Source: Treponema sp.
GTDB taxonomy: Bacteria; Spirochaetota; Spirochaetia; Treponematales; Treponemataceae
Direction: 5' to 3'
DNA length: 64,000 nt
NCBI GenBank assembly: GCA_017651065.1
Contig: JAGCDP010000016.1
Location: forward strand, 19,762-83,761
Shown here: piece after piece, positions 16,370 to 27,200 of the stretch
How positions within the stretch are numbered: position 1 is the stretch's first letter
Layout of the letters: the number at the start of each line of letters is the position of its first letter
The notes under the pieces: generated by a model
What the model was told of the DNA's origin: nothing
Seen by the model: the letters and a program-made list of their open reading frames with translations, nothing else
Databases searched by the model: none
Position numbers and translations under genes: made by a program

Positions 16370-19321
16370 ATGAAAAAAACTTTTCTATGTTTACTTTTAC
16401 TGTTTTCGCTTTTTGTACCCCTTGTAGCTCAGGAAACCGAGGTCAACGAACAGTACGAATTTTTTTCGTGGGAACCTGTAGCAAAGGCAAAACAGTATGG
16501 AGTGACAATAGAAAAGTTTGATAACGCTCAGGACATCTGGACCGATTACAAAGAAATCAAAACAAAAGAAACAGAAATTGAAGTTCTTTTTACTCCGGGT
16601 GTCTACAGAGTTTCAATTTCTTCATATAACCTGATCGGACGAAAAAGCAAGGGTTCCGATTGGGTTCAATTTATGATTCTTGAAGAAAACATTCCATATC
16701 TTAACGAAAAAGCATTTGCAAAAAGCACCGTATGGAAAGTTCCTGTTTTATTCTTAAGCAAAACAGAAGTAGATGAATCGGTTAAAGCAAGTAATCCCGA
16801 TTTTCAAAATTACATAAAGCCGGCAGAAAACTATGGATCAAATTCAATCCTTGTAAAAGGCCGTAACATTTTTTCACCAAAAACAGAATTCTATCTTATT
16901 CCAAAAGACGAAGGAGAAGGGGAAGCCTTTGTTAATTTAGACGACGAACGCAAGGAACAAAAACTAAAGATTCTTTACAGAAACTCAAAGGAATATTCAG
17001 TAGTTGTTTCTTATGATGAATCAAAACTTGCCCCGGGATACTACTCACTCGAAGTAAGAAATCCCGGAAACAACAGTGATGCTTTAGATATCCTTGTTCT
17101 TGAAAATAGTTTAGTACAGATTAGTCCGGACAAAGGCTTTGAAATTGACGAACACTACAGCGTAAACTGCATTAATGTTCTAAATAATGCAACCTATCAG
17201 TGTTCAGTTCTTGCAAGCGGAGTAAACTCTTCAACAGAAATTTATCTTGAACCTGCAAAAGGTATTTATGCTTATCCGTTTGAAGCAAACCTTGAACGTG
17301 CCCGCGTTTATGCACAGATTGTAGGTTCAGAAAAGAAAGAAGATTCAAAGTCGCTTGTAACTCTTGAATTTTCTACAGAAGCACTCAGAACAGGTTATTA
17401 TAATATTGTAGCCAAAAACTGGGACGGCTCTTATTCAAAATTCCTGTGTCTTGTAAAACGTCCTTTTAATAATGATTACACAAAACAGGTAAAAACCCTC
17501 AAAACTAAATATAACAAACGAACTGAATATGTAGATGTAACTTTGCAGGATGAAGTTTTTTCAAGCAGTAAAAAATACACGCTTGTTTCTGAATATGATG
17601 AATCAATAGATTCAAACAAGAAGGTTGAGCTTACACTAGATTCAAACGGAAAAAAACTTACAGGTACACTTACTCCAGACCAGCTTACAATTGCACGGTA
17701 CGCACTTTTAATTGAAGACTATCTTGGTACCGATGTAATTTATTGCGAAATAGATAATACCCTTAAGCTTTCTATGACCAAAATGAGTCCAAGTACAGTT
17801 GAACAGGTTTTCTTCCGCCCGGTAAATACAGATACCCAGATAACAATGGATTCTTCCGAAGTTGGTACAATTGAATTTTTTGATAATAAAGTAAAACTTA
17901 CAAAACGTCTGCCAAGTTTCTTTAACAATATGCGTCTGGATCTTTCAATGCCAAAAGACGCTAATATAGTTTTTGATCTTGAGTTTGACATATTCAATAA
18001 TGGATACTTTGGTTTTACAACAGGTACAGAGTACAGAATGAAGGCAGAGAACGAAAAAGATCTTCTTTCATCTTATGCTCTGTTCAGATTCGGAATTCCA
18101 AACAATTATTTTGCTCCATATCTGGCTGTTGGACTTGGACAGATTTATACATTAACAAATCAAGGTGTAAATAGTTTCAGTGATTTTGTTGGAACTTTCT
18201 CTTCCAAAGATACCGTCTACGGAATAGCCCAGCTTGGTGTAAGCCTGTTTGTTGTTCTTGATGTAAAATACAATCTTTTCCTGAATGATATGTTCAGCAA
18301 AACCCCATACTTTACAGATTCTGTTTCTGTAGGTTTTTCATTCCCGCTCAGGTCATTCAAGTTTAAACGCAAAGTTCTTACCCGCCAGGCAAAAATTTCA
18401 AAAGAAGGCGCTGTTGATATTAAGACTTATGTAAATCCGGATTCAAATATAGATTTTGTAACTGTTGTAGATAGCGAATCGGTAACAGGCCTTGAAAACT
18501 ATAAAAAAGTAGAAATTATAGAAATTGGTCAGTCTGTACAAATTATAGAAGAAAATGCCTTCAGGAATTGTGAAAACCTTAAGCGTGTTGGTTTTGACAG
18601 AGGCTTTGACCAGATAAGCGATCCTCCTCTTACAATAAAGAACGGTGCATTTGCAGAAGATACTCAGGTTGGTGAATTGTATCTTCCATATAGAACTTCT
18701 GTAGTTCAGACAGGTGCTTTTGCCGGCTGGACAAACGGTCAGAATATTATTCTTTGCTGGAATGAAGATGACACAACAGAACGTGATCTTTCCGGACTTC
18801 TTAATTGTGCTGCAACAATACACTATAGAGATGGTGCTTTGTTCAAGGGCGCTTATGAAACTTCTCTTGATGATGAAGAAAACTGGGTTCCTTTGAATAA
18901 TCTTGATATTGAAAATGTTTCTGTATATCACGACGACCGATATGATCTTGGAATAAGAATCACAGGTTTTGCATACAGATGGTTCAAGAGCGAGCTTGAT
19001 ACCTGGATTAATCAGGAAACTCCGGACGAAGCACTTGCTTATTTAAAGAGCGGAAACAAGCTTACATTTAAAGTAAACGGCGACGGCAGAAAGTATACAC
19101 TTGTACTTACTACCCAAGGCGGCGGATATTTCTATTACACATTCAAGACACAGAAGAATAAGGTTACAAAAATAGAAATTCCATATAAGAAAATGAAAAA
19201 ATACAGTTATTCAAGTCTGAAAAAACTTGATATAGATAATCTGAAAATGTTCTGCATCATGCCGGAATGCGATGGTGCATGGAACGATGTAACGTTCTTT
19301 GATTTTGAGGTTGTACAATGA
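16370..19321 (+). CDS. Mosaic surface protein: Ig/FN3-like, barrel-like, LRR and CBM-like parts
   Basis: A 983-residue exported protein with a signal peptide (LCLLLLFSLFVPLVAQ). Residues 25-100 resemble a fibronectin-like fold (WEPVAKAKQYGVTIEKFD), followed by several beta-sandwich-like repeats. Around 540-670 is a run of amphipathic strands ending in a Phe-rich segment (SVSVGFSFPLRSFKF) that looks like outer-membrane barrel strands. Residues 720-800 carry BspA-type leucine-rich repeats (IIEENAFRNCENLKRV). The C-terminal 100 residues resemble a carbohydrate-binding or CIA30-like module (YTLVLTTQGGGYFYYTF). A sugar- or host-binding envelope role is inferred. Its stop overlaps the cyclase start (ATGA). 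Confidence 0.7.
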   Translation: MKKTFLCLLLLFSLFVPLVAQETEVNEQYEFFSWEPVAKAKQYGVTIEKFDNAQDIWTDYKEIKTKETEIEVLFTPGVYRVSISSYNLIGRKSKGSDWVQFMILEENIPYLNEKAFAKSTVWKVPVLFLSKTEVDESVKASNPDFQNYIKPAENYGSNSILVKGRNIFSPKTEFYLIPKDEGEGEAFVNLDDERKEQKLKILYRNSKEYSVVVSYDESKLAPGYYSLEVRNPGNNSDALDILVLENSLVQISPDKGFEIDEHYSVNCINVLNNATYQCSVLASGVNSSTEIYLEPAKGIYAYPFEANLERARVYAQIVGSEKKEDSKSLVTLEFSTEALRTGYYNIVAKNWDGSYSKFLCLVKRPFNNDYTKQVKTLKTKYNKRTEYVDVTLQDEVFSSSKKYTLVSEYDESIDSNKKVELTLDSNGKKLTGTLTPDQLTIARYALLIEDYLGTDVIYCEIDNTLKLSMTKMSPSTVEQVFFRPVNTDTQITMDSSEVGTIEFFDNKVKLTKRLPSFFNNMRLDLSMPKDANIVFDLEFDIFNNGYFGFTTGTEYRMKAENEKDLLSSYALFRFGIPNNYFAPYLAVGLGQIYTLTNQGVNSFSDFVGTFSSKDTVYGIAQLGVSLFVVLDVKYNLFLNDMFSKTPYFTDSVSVGFSFPLRSFKFKRKVLTRQAKISKEGAVDIKTYVNPDSNIDFVTVVDSESVTGLENYKKVEIIEIGQSVQIIEENAFRNCENLKRVGFDRGFDQISDPPLTIKNGAFAEDTQVGELYLPYRTSVVQTGAFAGWTNGQNIILCWNEDDTTERDLSGLLNCAATIHYRDGALFKGAYETSLDDEENWVPLNNLDIENVSVYHDDRYDLGIRITGFAYRWFKSELDTWINQETPDEALAYLKSGNKLTFKVNGDGRKYTLVLTTQGGGYFYYTFKTQKNKVTKIEIPYKKMKKYSYSSLKKLDIDNLKMFCIMPECDGAWNDVTFFDFEVVQ

Positions 19322-21168
19322 AAAAAAATCGGAAAATGAAAAAAAGCTTTAAGGTAAAGAATCCTATTGGGGTTAAGCTTGGTGCAATTTTTGCCAGCCT
19401 TGTAATTTTTGTACTTGGAACTACAGTTGCACTTGTATATGTTCTGTTTGCAAAAGATCAGGGTGTAAGCGCCAAGTCAAATACAATTTCTATAAACGAA
19501 ACAACAGCAAATGCAGTGCAGCTTCAGCTCCAGAATATTCAGGGAGACGCAAATAATTATCTTAATGTACTTTATGTAATCAAAGACGATAACCACTATG
19601 AAGAAGAAGCCGAATACTTTTTTAATGAGCTTTGCCAGTCAAATACAGACATCTATTTTGTATATTCGCAGAGCAACGGCTACAAAGCTTCTGCAGCATT
19701 TTCTGAATTAGTAACAGGCGGCCAGAAAAAAATTGAGACATGGATTGCTTATAACCAGCCGGTTTCAGACAAAGTCAACGCAGGCACAGTTGTTATAAAA
19801 GATTTGTCTAATTCGTTTGGAGTTCCTTACACTTTGGCAACCTTCTTTAAAAATAATAATGAACTTGTATGTGTAGCATATAATGCCGAAAGCCTTAAAG
19901 AAACATGCTTTAAAAACTCAAACTCAACTTATATAGTAAATGCAGCAGGTGAGCCTCTTATTTACGAAGATAATCAGGAATTCTTAGACGCAGGACTTGT
20001 TCCTTCTTTTGAAACAGTTCAGGAAATTCTTGATTACAGCGGAACAGAATATATTTATAAAGACCCGCAGAATAACCGCTGGATTTATATCCGCACAAAT
20101 ATCCTGGATAATACCTGTTCGGCAATCACTCTTACTTCGGAGTCATCAATTCTTAAGGCAATCAATCTTACAGCCCTTAGAATTATTGCCGTTTCGTTTG
20201 CAGTATTCTTCCTTGCAATTTTGATTATCCGTTTCTTCAGCCGTTCTCTTACAAATCCAATAGAAGACCTGGTAGATGCAACTAACAGAATTGACCGCGG
20301 AGACTATGACATTCATCTTCGTCCTAGAACAAAAGATGAAATTGGTTATCTTTCTGACCGATTCACAAATATGGCAGGCGGCCTTGCAGAACGAAACCGA
20401 CTCATGTCTACATTTACAAAATTCGTAAATAAAGATATTGCAGAAAAGGCAGCAAGTGGTCAGCTTAGTCTTGGTGGCGAAGACAAAAACGCAACAGTAT
20501 TCTTCAGCGATATAAGGTCATTTACAGCAATGAGCGAAAAAATGACAGCGCCTGAAGTTGTAGAATTTTTGAATGATTATTTTACACGCATGGTAGATTG
20601 TGTAAACAGAACAAACGGAATTGTAGATAAGTTTATTGGAGATGCCGTAATGGCAGTGTGGGGTGCAGCTACAACAAACGGTTCGGCACAAGAAGATGCC
20701 TGGGCTGCAGTAAAGGCCGCTCTTATGATGCGTATTGCTCTTTATCATTTTAATGAAAATCAAATTAAGCATGGACGAAACCCAATAAAAATCGGCTGTG
20801 GTATAAACTCCGGTCCTATTGTTGCAGGCCAGATTGGTTCCGAAGATCACATGAACTATACAGTAATTGGTGATACGGTAAACCTTGCAAGCCGTACAGA
20901 AGCTTTAAACAAGCCATTTGCCACAGATATTCTTATTACAGAAAATACATACAAGCTTGTAAAAGATAAAATCATAGCAGAAGAAATGCCGGGCGTTCAT
21001 GTAAAGGGTAAGACAGACCCAATTAAAATGTACGCTGTTGTAAATGCAAAAGGAATAAAAGGACCAAAGGATATTCACAAGCTTCGTGAATTCCTTGGCT
21101 GGGATGAGCCAGATCTTGATAAGGTAAATACTGATGAAGAAGAAAAGAAGTACAAGATCGGAAAATAG
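19318..21168 (+). CDS. Membrane class III adenylate/guanylate cyclase with HAMP
   Basis: A 616-residue sensor protein. The first transmembrane helix is at about 20-45 (LGAIFASLVIFVLGTTVALV), followed by an extracytoplasmic sensor region of about 235 residues, then a second helix near 285-307, a HAMP linker (SLTNPIEDLVDATNRIDRGD) and a class III cyclase domain from about 385. Catalytic-core motifs are FFSDIRSFTAMSE (metal Asp near 393), FIGDAVMAVWG and DTVNLASR. It should make cAMP (or cGMP) in response to an external signal. It overlaps the upstream gene by 4 bp and the downstream FecR gene by 35 bp, so the three form a translationally coupled operon. Confidence 0.9.
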   Translation: MKKNRKMKKSFKVKNPIGVKLGAIFASLVIFVLGTTVALVYVLFAKDQGVSAKSNTISINETTANAVQLQLQNIQGDANNYLNVLYVIKDDNHYEEEAEYFFNELCQSNTDIYFVYSQSNGYKASAAFSELVTGGQKKIETWIAYNQPVSDKVNAGTVVIKDLSNSFGVPYTLATFFKNNNELVCVAYNAESLKETCFKNSNSTYIVNAAGEPLIYEDNQEFLDAGLVPSFETVQEILDYSGTEYIYKDPQNNRWIYIRTNILDNTCSAITLTSESSILKAINLTALRIIAVSFAVFFLAILIIRFFSRSLTNPIEDLVDATNRIDRGDYDIHLRPRTKDEIGYLSDRFTNMAGGLAERNRLMSTFTKFVNKDIAEKAASGQLSLGGEDKNATVFFSDIRSFTAMSEKMTAPEVVEFLNDYFTRMVDCVNRTNGIVDKFIGDAVMAVWGAATTNGSAQEDAWAAVKAALMMRIALYHFNENQIKHGRNPIKIGCGINSGPIVAGQIGSEDHMNYTVIGDTVNLASRTEALNKPFATDILITENTYKLVKDKIIAEEMPGVHVKGKTDPIKMYAVVNAKGIKGPKDIHKLREFLGWDEPDLDKVNTDEEEKKYKIGK

Positions 21169-23425
21169 AAACGCCGGCCGCAGAAAGCGACATTTCTTTA
21201 CCGACCTTCTTATAATTTTAATTTGTCTCGCAGGAATTGCCGCTTCGCTCTATTGCTTTAAAAATCTTATTTATGCGTCACTGGCAAACGATACAGACAC
21301 ACCTGTTGGAACAATTACCTTTAAGAAAAAGTCTCCACGCCGCCGACTCCAGCACGAAAATGTTTGGGAATATTTAAAGCTTCAAAGTATAATTTATAAG
21401 GGCGACTATATCCTTACCGAAGATTTATCAGAAGCTCAGCTGATTTTTAAAGATTCAAATTACAGCGTAAACGACGAAGAAGGAAACATATCGCGTGTAG
21501 TATATGACAATCAGGAGCTTGAGCAGATTAAAACCGGAATGGCCGAAATTTATGCAAACTCAATGATGAAGGTTGGTGACGATAAGCTTCTTCATTTTAT
21601 AAGCGGTTCAGTTTCTCTTAGTTCCGGTTCCCGCACAGAAGATTTAAGAATTCGTGTTGGCGACAATATTTATACTCTTGAAAAAAATACAACTGCTTTG
21701 TTCAGCATGGCAAGTCAGAAAAGTGATGACGGAAAACAGACTGCTACAATTTATGTTTCATCAGGAATGGTTCATGGAGAAGAAGCTTTGGAAACAGCTG
21801 CCAAGGGTGCCGCTCCGGCAAAAGTTGAAATTGCTGCAGGTCAGGTTAAATCTGTTCAGGTTGTTGCCGAATCAGGTGAACTTAAAGCTAATGATTCTTT
21901 TGTACCGGCTTCTGTTAAGACTGCAGTTAAGAAAGTTGCTGATAAGCTTGTAGTAGCCCAGGAGCCTGTTGAAGAAAAGAAAGTTACTCAGTCTTCAACT
22001 CAAAAGGCTGCAGGCTTTAATGTACTTGTACCGTCTGCATCTTATTCAATTGCCCAGAATAAAGAAATAAAAGAAGCAATTCCATTTTATTGGACAAATA
22101 TAAACAGCATAAAGGTAGAATTTTCTTACAATGCAAATTTCTATCCTCTTATAGATACAGAATATCTGACAAGTTCAGAACGTAAGGGTTCTGTGCTTCT
22201 TGGTTTTGCTATGCCTGATGAAGTTCTTTACTGGCGCGCACTTCCTGCAGATCAGAATTTTTCTGCAAGTGTAAAATATCCTCAGGGAATGATTCTTGTT
22301 CATGATCCACAGGAAAAGAGCCTTAAAAATGCACTTACAACGGCTTATGGAAAAGAACGTGCCGCAGAAATTGAAGAAGCTGTTCAGGAAACTCAGGCAG
22401 AACAGACAAAGCAGCAGGAAGAAACTGTTGCAGAATTAAAGCCGGCCCGTCAGGAACTTTCACAGGAATTTGAGCAGGAACAGCTTGAGCAGGAGGCGAT
22501 AGAGCAGGAGCAGCAGGAACAGCAGAAAGAGGAAGAAGCTCAGGAAAAGATTGATGAAATAAGAAACTTGCGTTCCGGTAAGACAGATGAAGAAGCTCGT
22601 ATAGCAGAAGAAAAACGTCTTGAAGAAGAACGCAAGGCAGAAGAGGCCCGTAAAGCAGAGGAAGCCCGCATAGCCGAAGAAAAGCGTAAGGCGGAAGAAA
22701 CAAGAAAGGCGGAAGAAGCAAGAAAGGCAGAAGAAGCACGAAAGGCTGAAGAAAAACGCAAGGCCGAGGAAGCCAGAAAAGCGGAAGAGGCTCGTAAAGC
22801 AGAAGAAGCCCGCAAGAAGGCAGAAGAGGCAAGAAAAGCAGAGGAAGCACGTAAGGCGGAAGAAGCAAGAAAAGCAGAGGAAGCACGTAAGGCGGAAGAA
22901 GCAAGAAAAGCCGAAGAAGCCAGAAAGACAGAAGAAGCACGCAAAGCAGAAGAGGAACGCAAACAGGCAGAAGAAAAGCGTAAGGCCGATGAAGCAACTG
23001 CTCTTGCCGCAGAAGAAGAAGCAAGAGCCTTTGAGCTGATTAAAAATCAATTCACACAGTCTACACCGGTTCTTAATTCTCCTGCTCAGGGTAAAGTTTA
23101 TACCGAAGACGACTTTGATGCCCTCATTCCAAAAATTGACTTTAACTGGCAGAAGATTGATGGTGCAAAGAGTTATGAATTTGTAATTAAAGATTCATCA
23201 GGAAAAACACTTGTTTCAAAAACAATAAATACAAACAAGTTTACTTTATCTTCAAATGATCTTAGTCTTGTTTCCGAAAACGGTGAATATACCTGGTCTG
23301 TAAAGGCAGTTCAGACAATAGATAAGCAGCAGTACGAAACACAAGTTGCAGAAAGCACCTTCAAAGTTCTCATGGAAGATGCCGAAACTGCAACTTTGAA
23401 AACAGATAATTTAGTTACTTTCTAA
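21134..23425 (+). CDS. FecR-domain protein with long KAEEAR repeat
   Basis: A 763-residue membrane-anchored protein: basic N-terminus, one transmembrane helix (LLIILICLAGIAASLYCF, about 25-42), then a FecR-like region (about 80-235, including LLHFISGSVSLSSGSRTEDL). Residues 420-480 are Gln/Glu-rich and about 485-625 are a charged low-complexity repeat (AEEARK units, predicted single alpha-helix or coiled coil). The C-terminal 100 residues form an Ig/FN3-like domain (FNWQKIDGAKSYEFVIKD). It may span the periplasm and tie the cyclase operon to the outer membrane or peptidoglycan; that is inference. The gene starts 35 bp inside the cyclase gene. Confidence 0.75.
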   Translation: MKKKRSTRSENRNAGRRKRHFFTDLLIILICLAGIAASLYCFKNLIYASLANDTDTPVGTITFKKKSPRRRLQHENVWEYLKLQSIIYKGDYILTEDLSEAQLIFKDSNYSVNDEEGNISRVVYDNQELEQIKTGMAEIYANSMMKVGDDKLLHFISGSVSLSSGSRTEDLRIRVGDNIYTLEKNTTALFSMASQKSDDGKQTATIYVSSGMVHGEEALETAAKGAAPAKVEIAAGQVKSVQVVAESGELKANDSFVPASVKTAVKKVADKLVVAQEPVEEKKVTQSSTQKAAGFNVLVPSASYSIAQNKEIKEAIPFYWTNINSIKVEFSYNANFYPLIDTEYLTSSERKGSVLLGFAMPDEVLYWRALPADQNFSASVKYPQGMILVHDPQEKSLKNALTTAYGKERAAEIEEAVQETQAEQTKQQEETVAELKPARQELSQEFEQEQLEQEAIEQEQQEQQKEEEAQEKIDEIRNLRSGKTDEEARIAEEKRLEEERKAEEARKAEEARIAEEKRKAEETRKAEEARKAEEARKAEEKRKAEEARKAEEARKAEEARKKAEEARKAEEARKAEEARKAEEARKAEEARKAEEARKTEEARKAEEERKQAEEKRKADEATALAAEEEARAFELIKNQFTQSTPVLNSPAQGKVYTEDDFDALIPKIDFNWQKIDGAKSYEFVIKDSSGKTLVSKTINTNKFTLSSNDLSLVSENGEYTWSVKAVQTIDKQQYETQVAESTFKVLMEDAETATLKTDNLVTF
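22592..23010 (+). repeat. Coding tandem repeat (Lys-Ala-Glu-Glu-Ala-Arg)
   Basis: Imperfect tandem units encode [A/E]RKAEEARKAEE. A 36-bp unit is repeated almost exactly around 22830-22905. All unit lengths are multiples of three, so copy-number change would alter the helix length without breaking the frame. Confidence 0.8.
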
Positions 23426-24009
23426 CGCTGCTGCGCCCCGTCATGAACTTTGTCATGAACAGCCTGGCCTGCAAGAATGCGCACAAGCTCCATTGCAAAC
23501 TGCTCACTGGCACCCGGCCCTCGCGAAGTAACAAGATTTCCGTCTGTAACAAATACCTGGTTTGAATAACCCCCAAGGTATTCAGCTTTTGCATTATCCT
23601 GCATTTCGGGGTAGCAGGTCCATTTTTTGCCTGCAAGAATATCAGTTTTTCCAAGCACAACAGCAGGGGAGGCGCAAATTGCACTTACAAGCTTTCCTGC
23701 AGCATTGCATTTTTCAAGGTAAGCAAGAAGCGCTTCGTTTTTAGAAAGATTCTGCGCACCAAGCCCTCCGCCCGGACAGCATACACAGTCTGGCAGGTTG
23801 TCGCCATATTCAGCAAGAAAAGCATCAAGCGACATATCCATAATCATAGGAACCTTGTGCGAACTTGTAACAATCATGGTGTTGTTAAAAGGAGTTCCTT
23901 TTACACCAACCGTAATAACATTAATTTCTGCCCGCCTCATATAATCAACCGGACTCAAGGCTTCAATATCTTCAAATCCATCTGCAAAAAAAACTGCTGC
24001 TGTTTTCAT
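23422..24009 (-). CDS. DJ-1/PfpI (YajL-like) family protein
   Basis: A 195-residue class I glutamine amidotransferase-like protein. The reactive nucleophile-elbow cysteine is Cys112 in SAICASPAVV and the partner glutamate is Glu16 in GFEDIE, both as in DJ-1/YajL. GRGPGASEQFA-type C-terminal residues (SRGPGASEQFAMELV) are also conserved. Family members are linked to oxidative-stress and glyoxal defence and chaperone-like activity; the exact role here is not fixed. AGGAG precedes the ATG. Its 3' end overlaps the end of the convergent FecR gene by four bases. Confidence 0.88.
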   Translation of the reverse strand: MKTAAVFFADGFEDIEALSPVDYMRRAEINVITVGVKGTPFNNTMIVTSSHKVPMIMDMSLDAFLAEYGDNLPDCVCCPGGGLGAQNLSKNEALLAYLEKCNAAGKLVSAICASPAVVLGKTDILAGKKWTCYPEMQDNAKAEYLGGYSNQVFVTDGNLVTSRGPGASEQFAMELVRILAGQAVHDKVHDGAQQR

Positions 24010-24025
24010 TTTATATAACTCCTCG

Positions 24026-24085
24026 CGTCATCCCGAACTTGTTTCGGGATCTATTTTACAGATGCTGAAACAGTACAGCATAACA
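24026..24085. repeat. Dispersed palindromic repeat, family D
   Basis: CGTCATCCCGAACTTGTTTCGGGATC followed by an ACAGATGCTGAAAC segment and a decayed GTACAGCATAAC end. It has the structure of a common bacterial intergenic repeat with paired hairpins. It lies in the 238-bp gap between the DJ-1 gene and the first giant lipoprotein; the remainder of that gap is AT-rich promoter DNA. Confidence 0.65.
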
Positions 24086-24164
24086 TACCTTCTTTTACTA
24101 TAATTCAGAAAAGCCCAGATTTCAACATTTTTTTTCTATATAAATACATAGCAAAAGAAATTTA

Positions 24165-24192
24165 TTGCAAATTTCCAAATCTGTGGTATCAT
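24165..24192 (+). promoter_or_regulatory. Possible sigma-70 promoter of the giant lipoprotein pair
   Basis: TTGCAA (24165-24170) and TATCAT (24187-24192) are separated by 16 bp, 55 bp before the ATG. A competing TATAAA box lies further downstream, so the choice is uncertain. Confidence 0.35.
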
Positions 24193-24247
24193 TTATGTTG
24201 TAGTATTGTATAAAATGCAATAATTGTAGTTAAAAAAAAGGTGGATT

Positions 24248-27200
24248 ATGAAAAAAAGAAAGATTTTTAATGTAGTTTTATCATTTCTCTTTGTATTTTC
24301 ATTAGTATTTACTTCATGTGAAGTTGGTATGGGAAAGGCTGTTGACCTTGATGCTCCATATCTGACTATTACTTCCCCAGAAAAATTTTCTTATCAGCCG
24401 CTTGCTATCTCCTTAAAGGGAAAGTGTACAGATAATGTTAGAGTAAAAGAAGTTCGCATTACAAATAAAGAATCGGGTAAGCTTTACGGCTATGCCACAA
24501 TCACCGAAGATGAGTGGCAGTTTGATATGACACTTGCAAAAGAAGAAGAAGGTGAAATTACTTTCCTTTGTTCAGCCTATGATGATTTTGGAAACTGTTC
24601 AACTAAATCTTCCAGAAATATTACCCTGCTTGTTGATGAACATGCTCCGGAAGGTTCCGGCTGGTATGTAGAACGCGGAAATCATAAACCAACAAACTTA
24701 AAAGATAAAGATTATCTTGAAAATCTTGATTATACACTTTCTGTAAACAAGGATGTGCCTCAGAACGAAGTTGTTAATCTTCATGCAAGCTTCTATGATG
24801 CAATGAATATAGACTACATTACTATTAACCTTTATGAAGACGAAAGTCAGACTCCTGTTCTTTCAAAAACTCTTAAGGCAAATCCTTCAGAGATGAATTA
24901 TATTGGTGATGGTAAATCAATGTACTCTCCTGTATTTACCTTTACACATTCTGAATTTGCTGCAAAAGGCCTTGGTTCTGGAAAGCACTACATGCGTGTA
25001 AAATATGAATCAAGAGATAATGATGACCCTGTAAACTATAATGAAAGTGCAGGCGACACAGAAGGCTATTTCCTCTGGTGGCCTGAAAGTGATAAACCTA
25101 ATTTCCAGGTTAATAATGTAGAAAACGGTGAGCTTACAGTAAGTGTCGGAAGTTCTATTCCTCTTGATATTTTTGATGATGACGGACTTTCTGAGTATTA
25201 CGCTGCTCTTACAGAAACCTCTGTTAATTATACAGAAGACCAGATTATTTCAAATGCAAGCACTAGAAACAACGTTTTTGGCGGAACTAGTACAGATGAT
25301 CATCCTATTATAAAAAGAACTTCTTTTAGCAATAAGGTAACTCAACAGGATAGTCCAAGCATTACAGCTCCAGGTACTCCAACACAGATGTATCTCTATA
25401 TTGCTGCAAAAGATGCCAAAGAAAATGGTGGAACAGAAAAGTGGAACTGCCGCAAGGTTTCTGTAAAGGTTACCGATACAAGTAAACCTTTATTGTTTAT
25501 TGAGTCTCCGCAGCAGAATACAGTTCCTGATATTGTAAGCGGTACAGAATTAACCTTTAAAATTACAGGCTATAGTCTTGACTCTAAAGGTTCTAGTTTT
25601 GTAAAGATTATTTATGTTCCAGATGATCCTGCTAATGCTGCAAACAATACTTCAGATAAAAAGGCAGAAAGGGCCAAGGCTCTTTTTAATCAGTATGAAT
25701 CTGATACGACTGCAAAAAAAGTAATTTCAGGCACAAATGAAGTAATATGGTACACAACGCTTGGTGAAAAACAAAATGCAGAGGGTGGCTGGAAAAAACA
25801 AATGTTCGAAGTTTCAATGGATCTTGCTTCTGATTTTAAGAATAAGAATTCAACTTCAACAGCTAACGAAACAAAGTATTTTGAAATATTCCTGCGGGAT
25901 GAAGACGGCAATGATGTAAATAAATCATTCATAATTCTAGGCGACTCAATTGCTCCTGGCATAACTATCACTAAACCGGCTACAGAGCTTGCAGTTCATA
26001 ACTATGATAAAAATAATCTTGAAATAGAATTCAAGGCTTCTAAAGATTCGGGTCTTGGAATTGACACAAGTTCTTATAAGGTATCAACAAAAATAGGTGC
26101 TGAAACTATTGAATGGACACCTGGTGGTAGTAATAAAATCACAGTTAATACAACAACTAAGGTTGGAACTATAACAATTCCTAAGGCTACCTTAAAAAGC
26201 TGGATAACAAACGAATCTCAGCCTACCTTTACCTTCTATGCTAAAGATAAACTTGGAAATGGTGGTAACGGAGAAGCCCAGCGTACTGTTATTTTGAGCA
26301 CAAATCCAACTCCTGTTTCTATTATAGTAGATAAAGGTGAAGGAACTTACATAACAGGTGAAAAATTAAAATTCAAAGTAACTTTTACCAAACAGGTAAA
26401 GGTTACCGGTATTCCAAAACTTAGATTAAAATATAGTGATTCAGATACAACTTATAAATATGCAACTTATAAAAGTGGTTCAGGTTCAAATTCGCTTGAG
26501 TTTGAATTTACTGTTCCAGAAGGTGCTGAATCACAAAAGCTTTTATGTACAGGCTTTGATGTTACAGATGGCGATGAAAATGTTCTTACTGGTAGTGCAA
26601 CAATTAAGGCAACTGAACTTGGTGAAAATGATATCTATACTTCTATGAGCGGAGTTTCAATCTTCAGTGATACAAAAACAATCAAGCTCGATGGTGTTAA
26701 TCCAAAAATTGATAATATTACGGTTGCTGCTGCAGATGGAAATAATTACTGTACAAAAGATAAAGTTATTCGTGCTACAGTTAAATTTTCTGAAGCTGTA
26801 CGAATCGAAGGTTCTCCAACCCTTGTATTAAAGGCAAATGATGCATATGATACAAAAATAAGTTTTGCTTTTGAAAACTGGAATGAAGATGAAATTGTAT
26901 TCAAGCATGTCGTAACAACTTCTGATCCTGAGTATACAATTAAGTGGGCTGCTTCGTATGCATTTAGTAATCCTGGTTTAATAAAGGATACCCCTGGTAA
27001 TTCACTTGTACTTACTGGTGGTAAATCTGGAACTTCATCGGTTGTAATTGATTATACACCTCCAAATAGTGCACCGACAATTACACCAGCCACAGGAACT
27101 TATAATGAGGCCAAAACAATTGATCTTTCTGGTGCCGAAACAGGTGCTACTACATATTTTTCAACAAACGGTGGCATTTCTTGGAACAATTATTCAGCGA

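Noticed and set aside
22592..23010. Possible CRISPR-like or minisatellite array
   Set aside because: The repetition is codon-level (AEEARK units) with no spacers and stays in one long reading frame, so it is a protein repeat.
22335..23050. Long minus-strand frames opposite the KAEEAR repeat
   Set aside because: They are Leu/Phe/Ser/Ala-rich shadows produced by the low-complexity coding repeat on the plus strand.
24026..24085. Riboswitch or leader RNA of the giant lipoprotein operon
   Set aside because: The stems match a common dispersed repeat family and lie upstream of the best promoter candidate.
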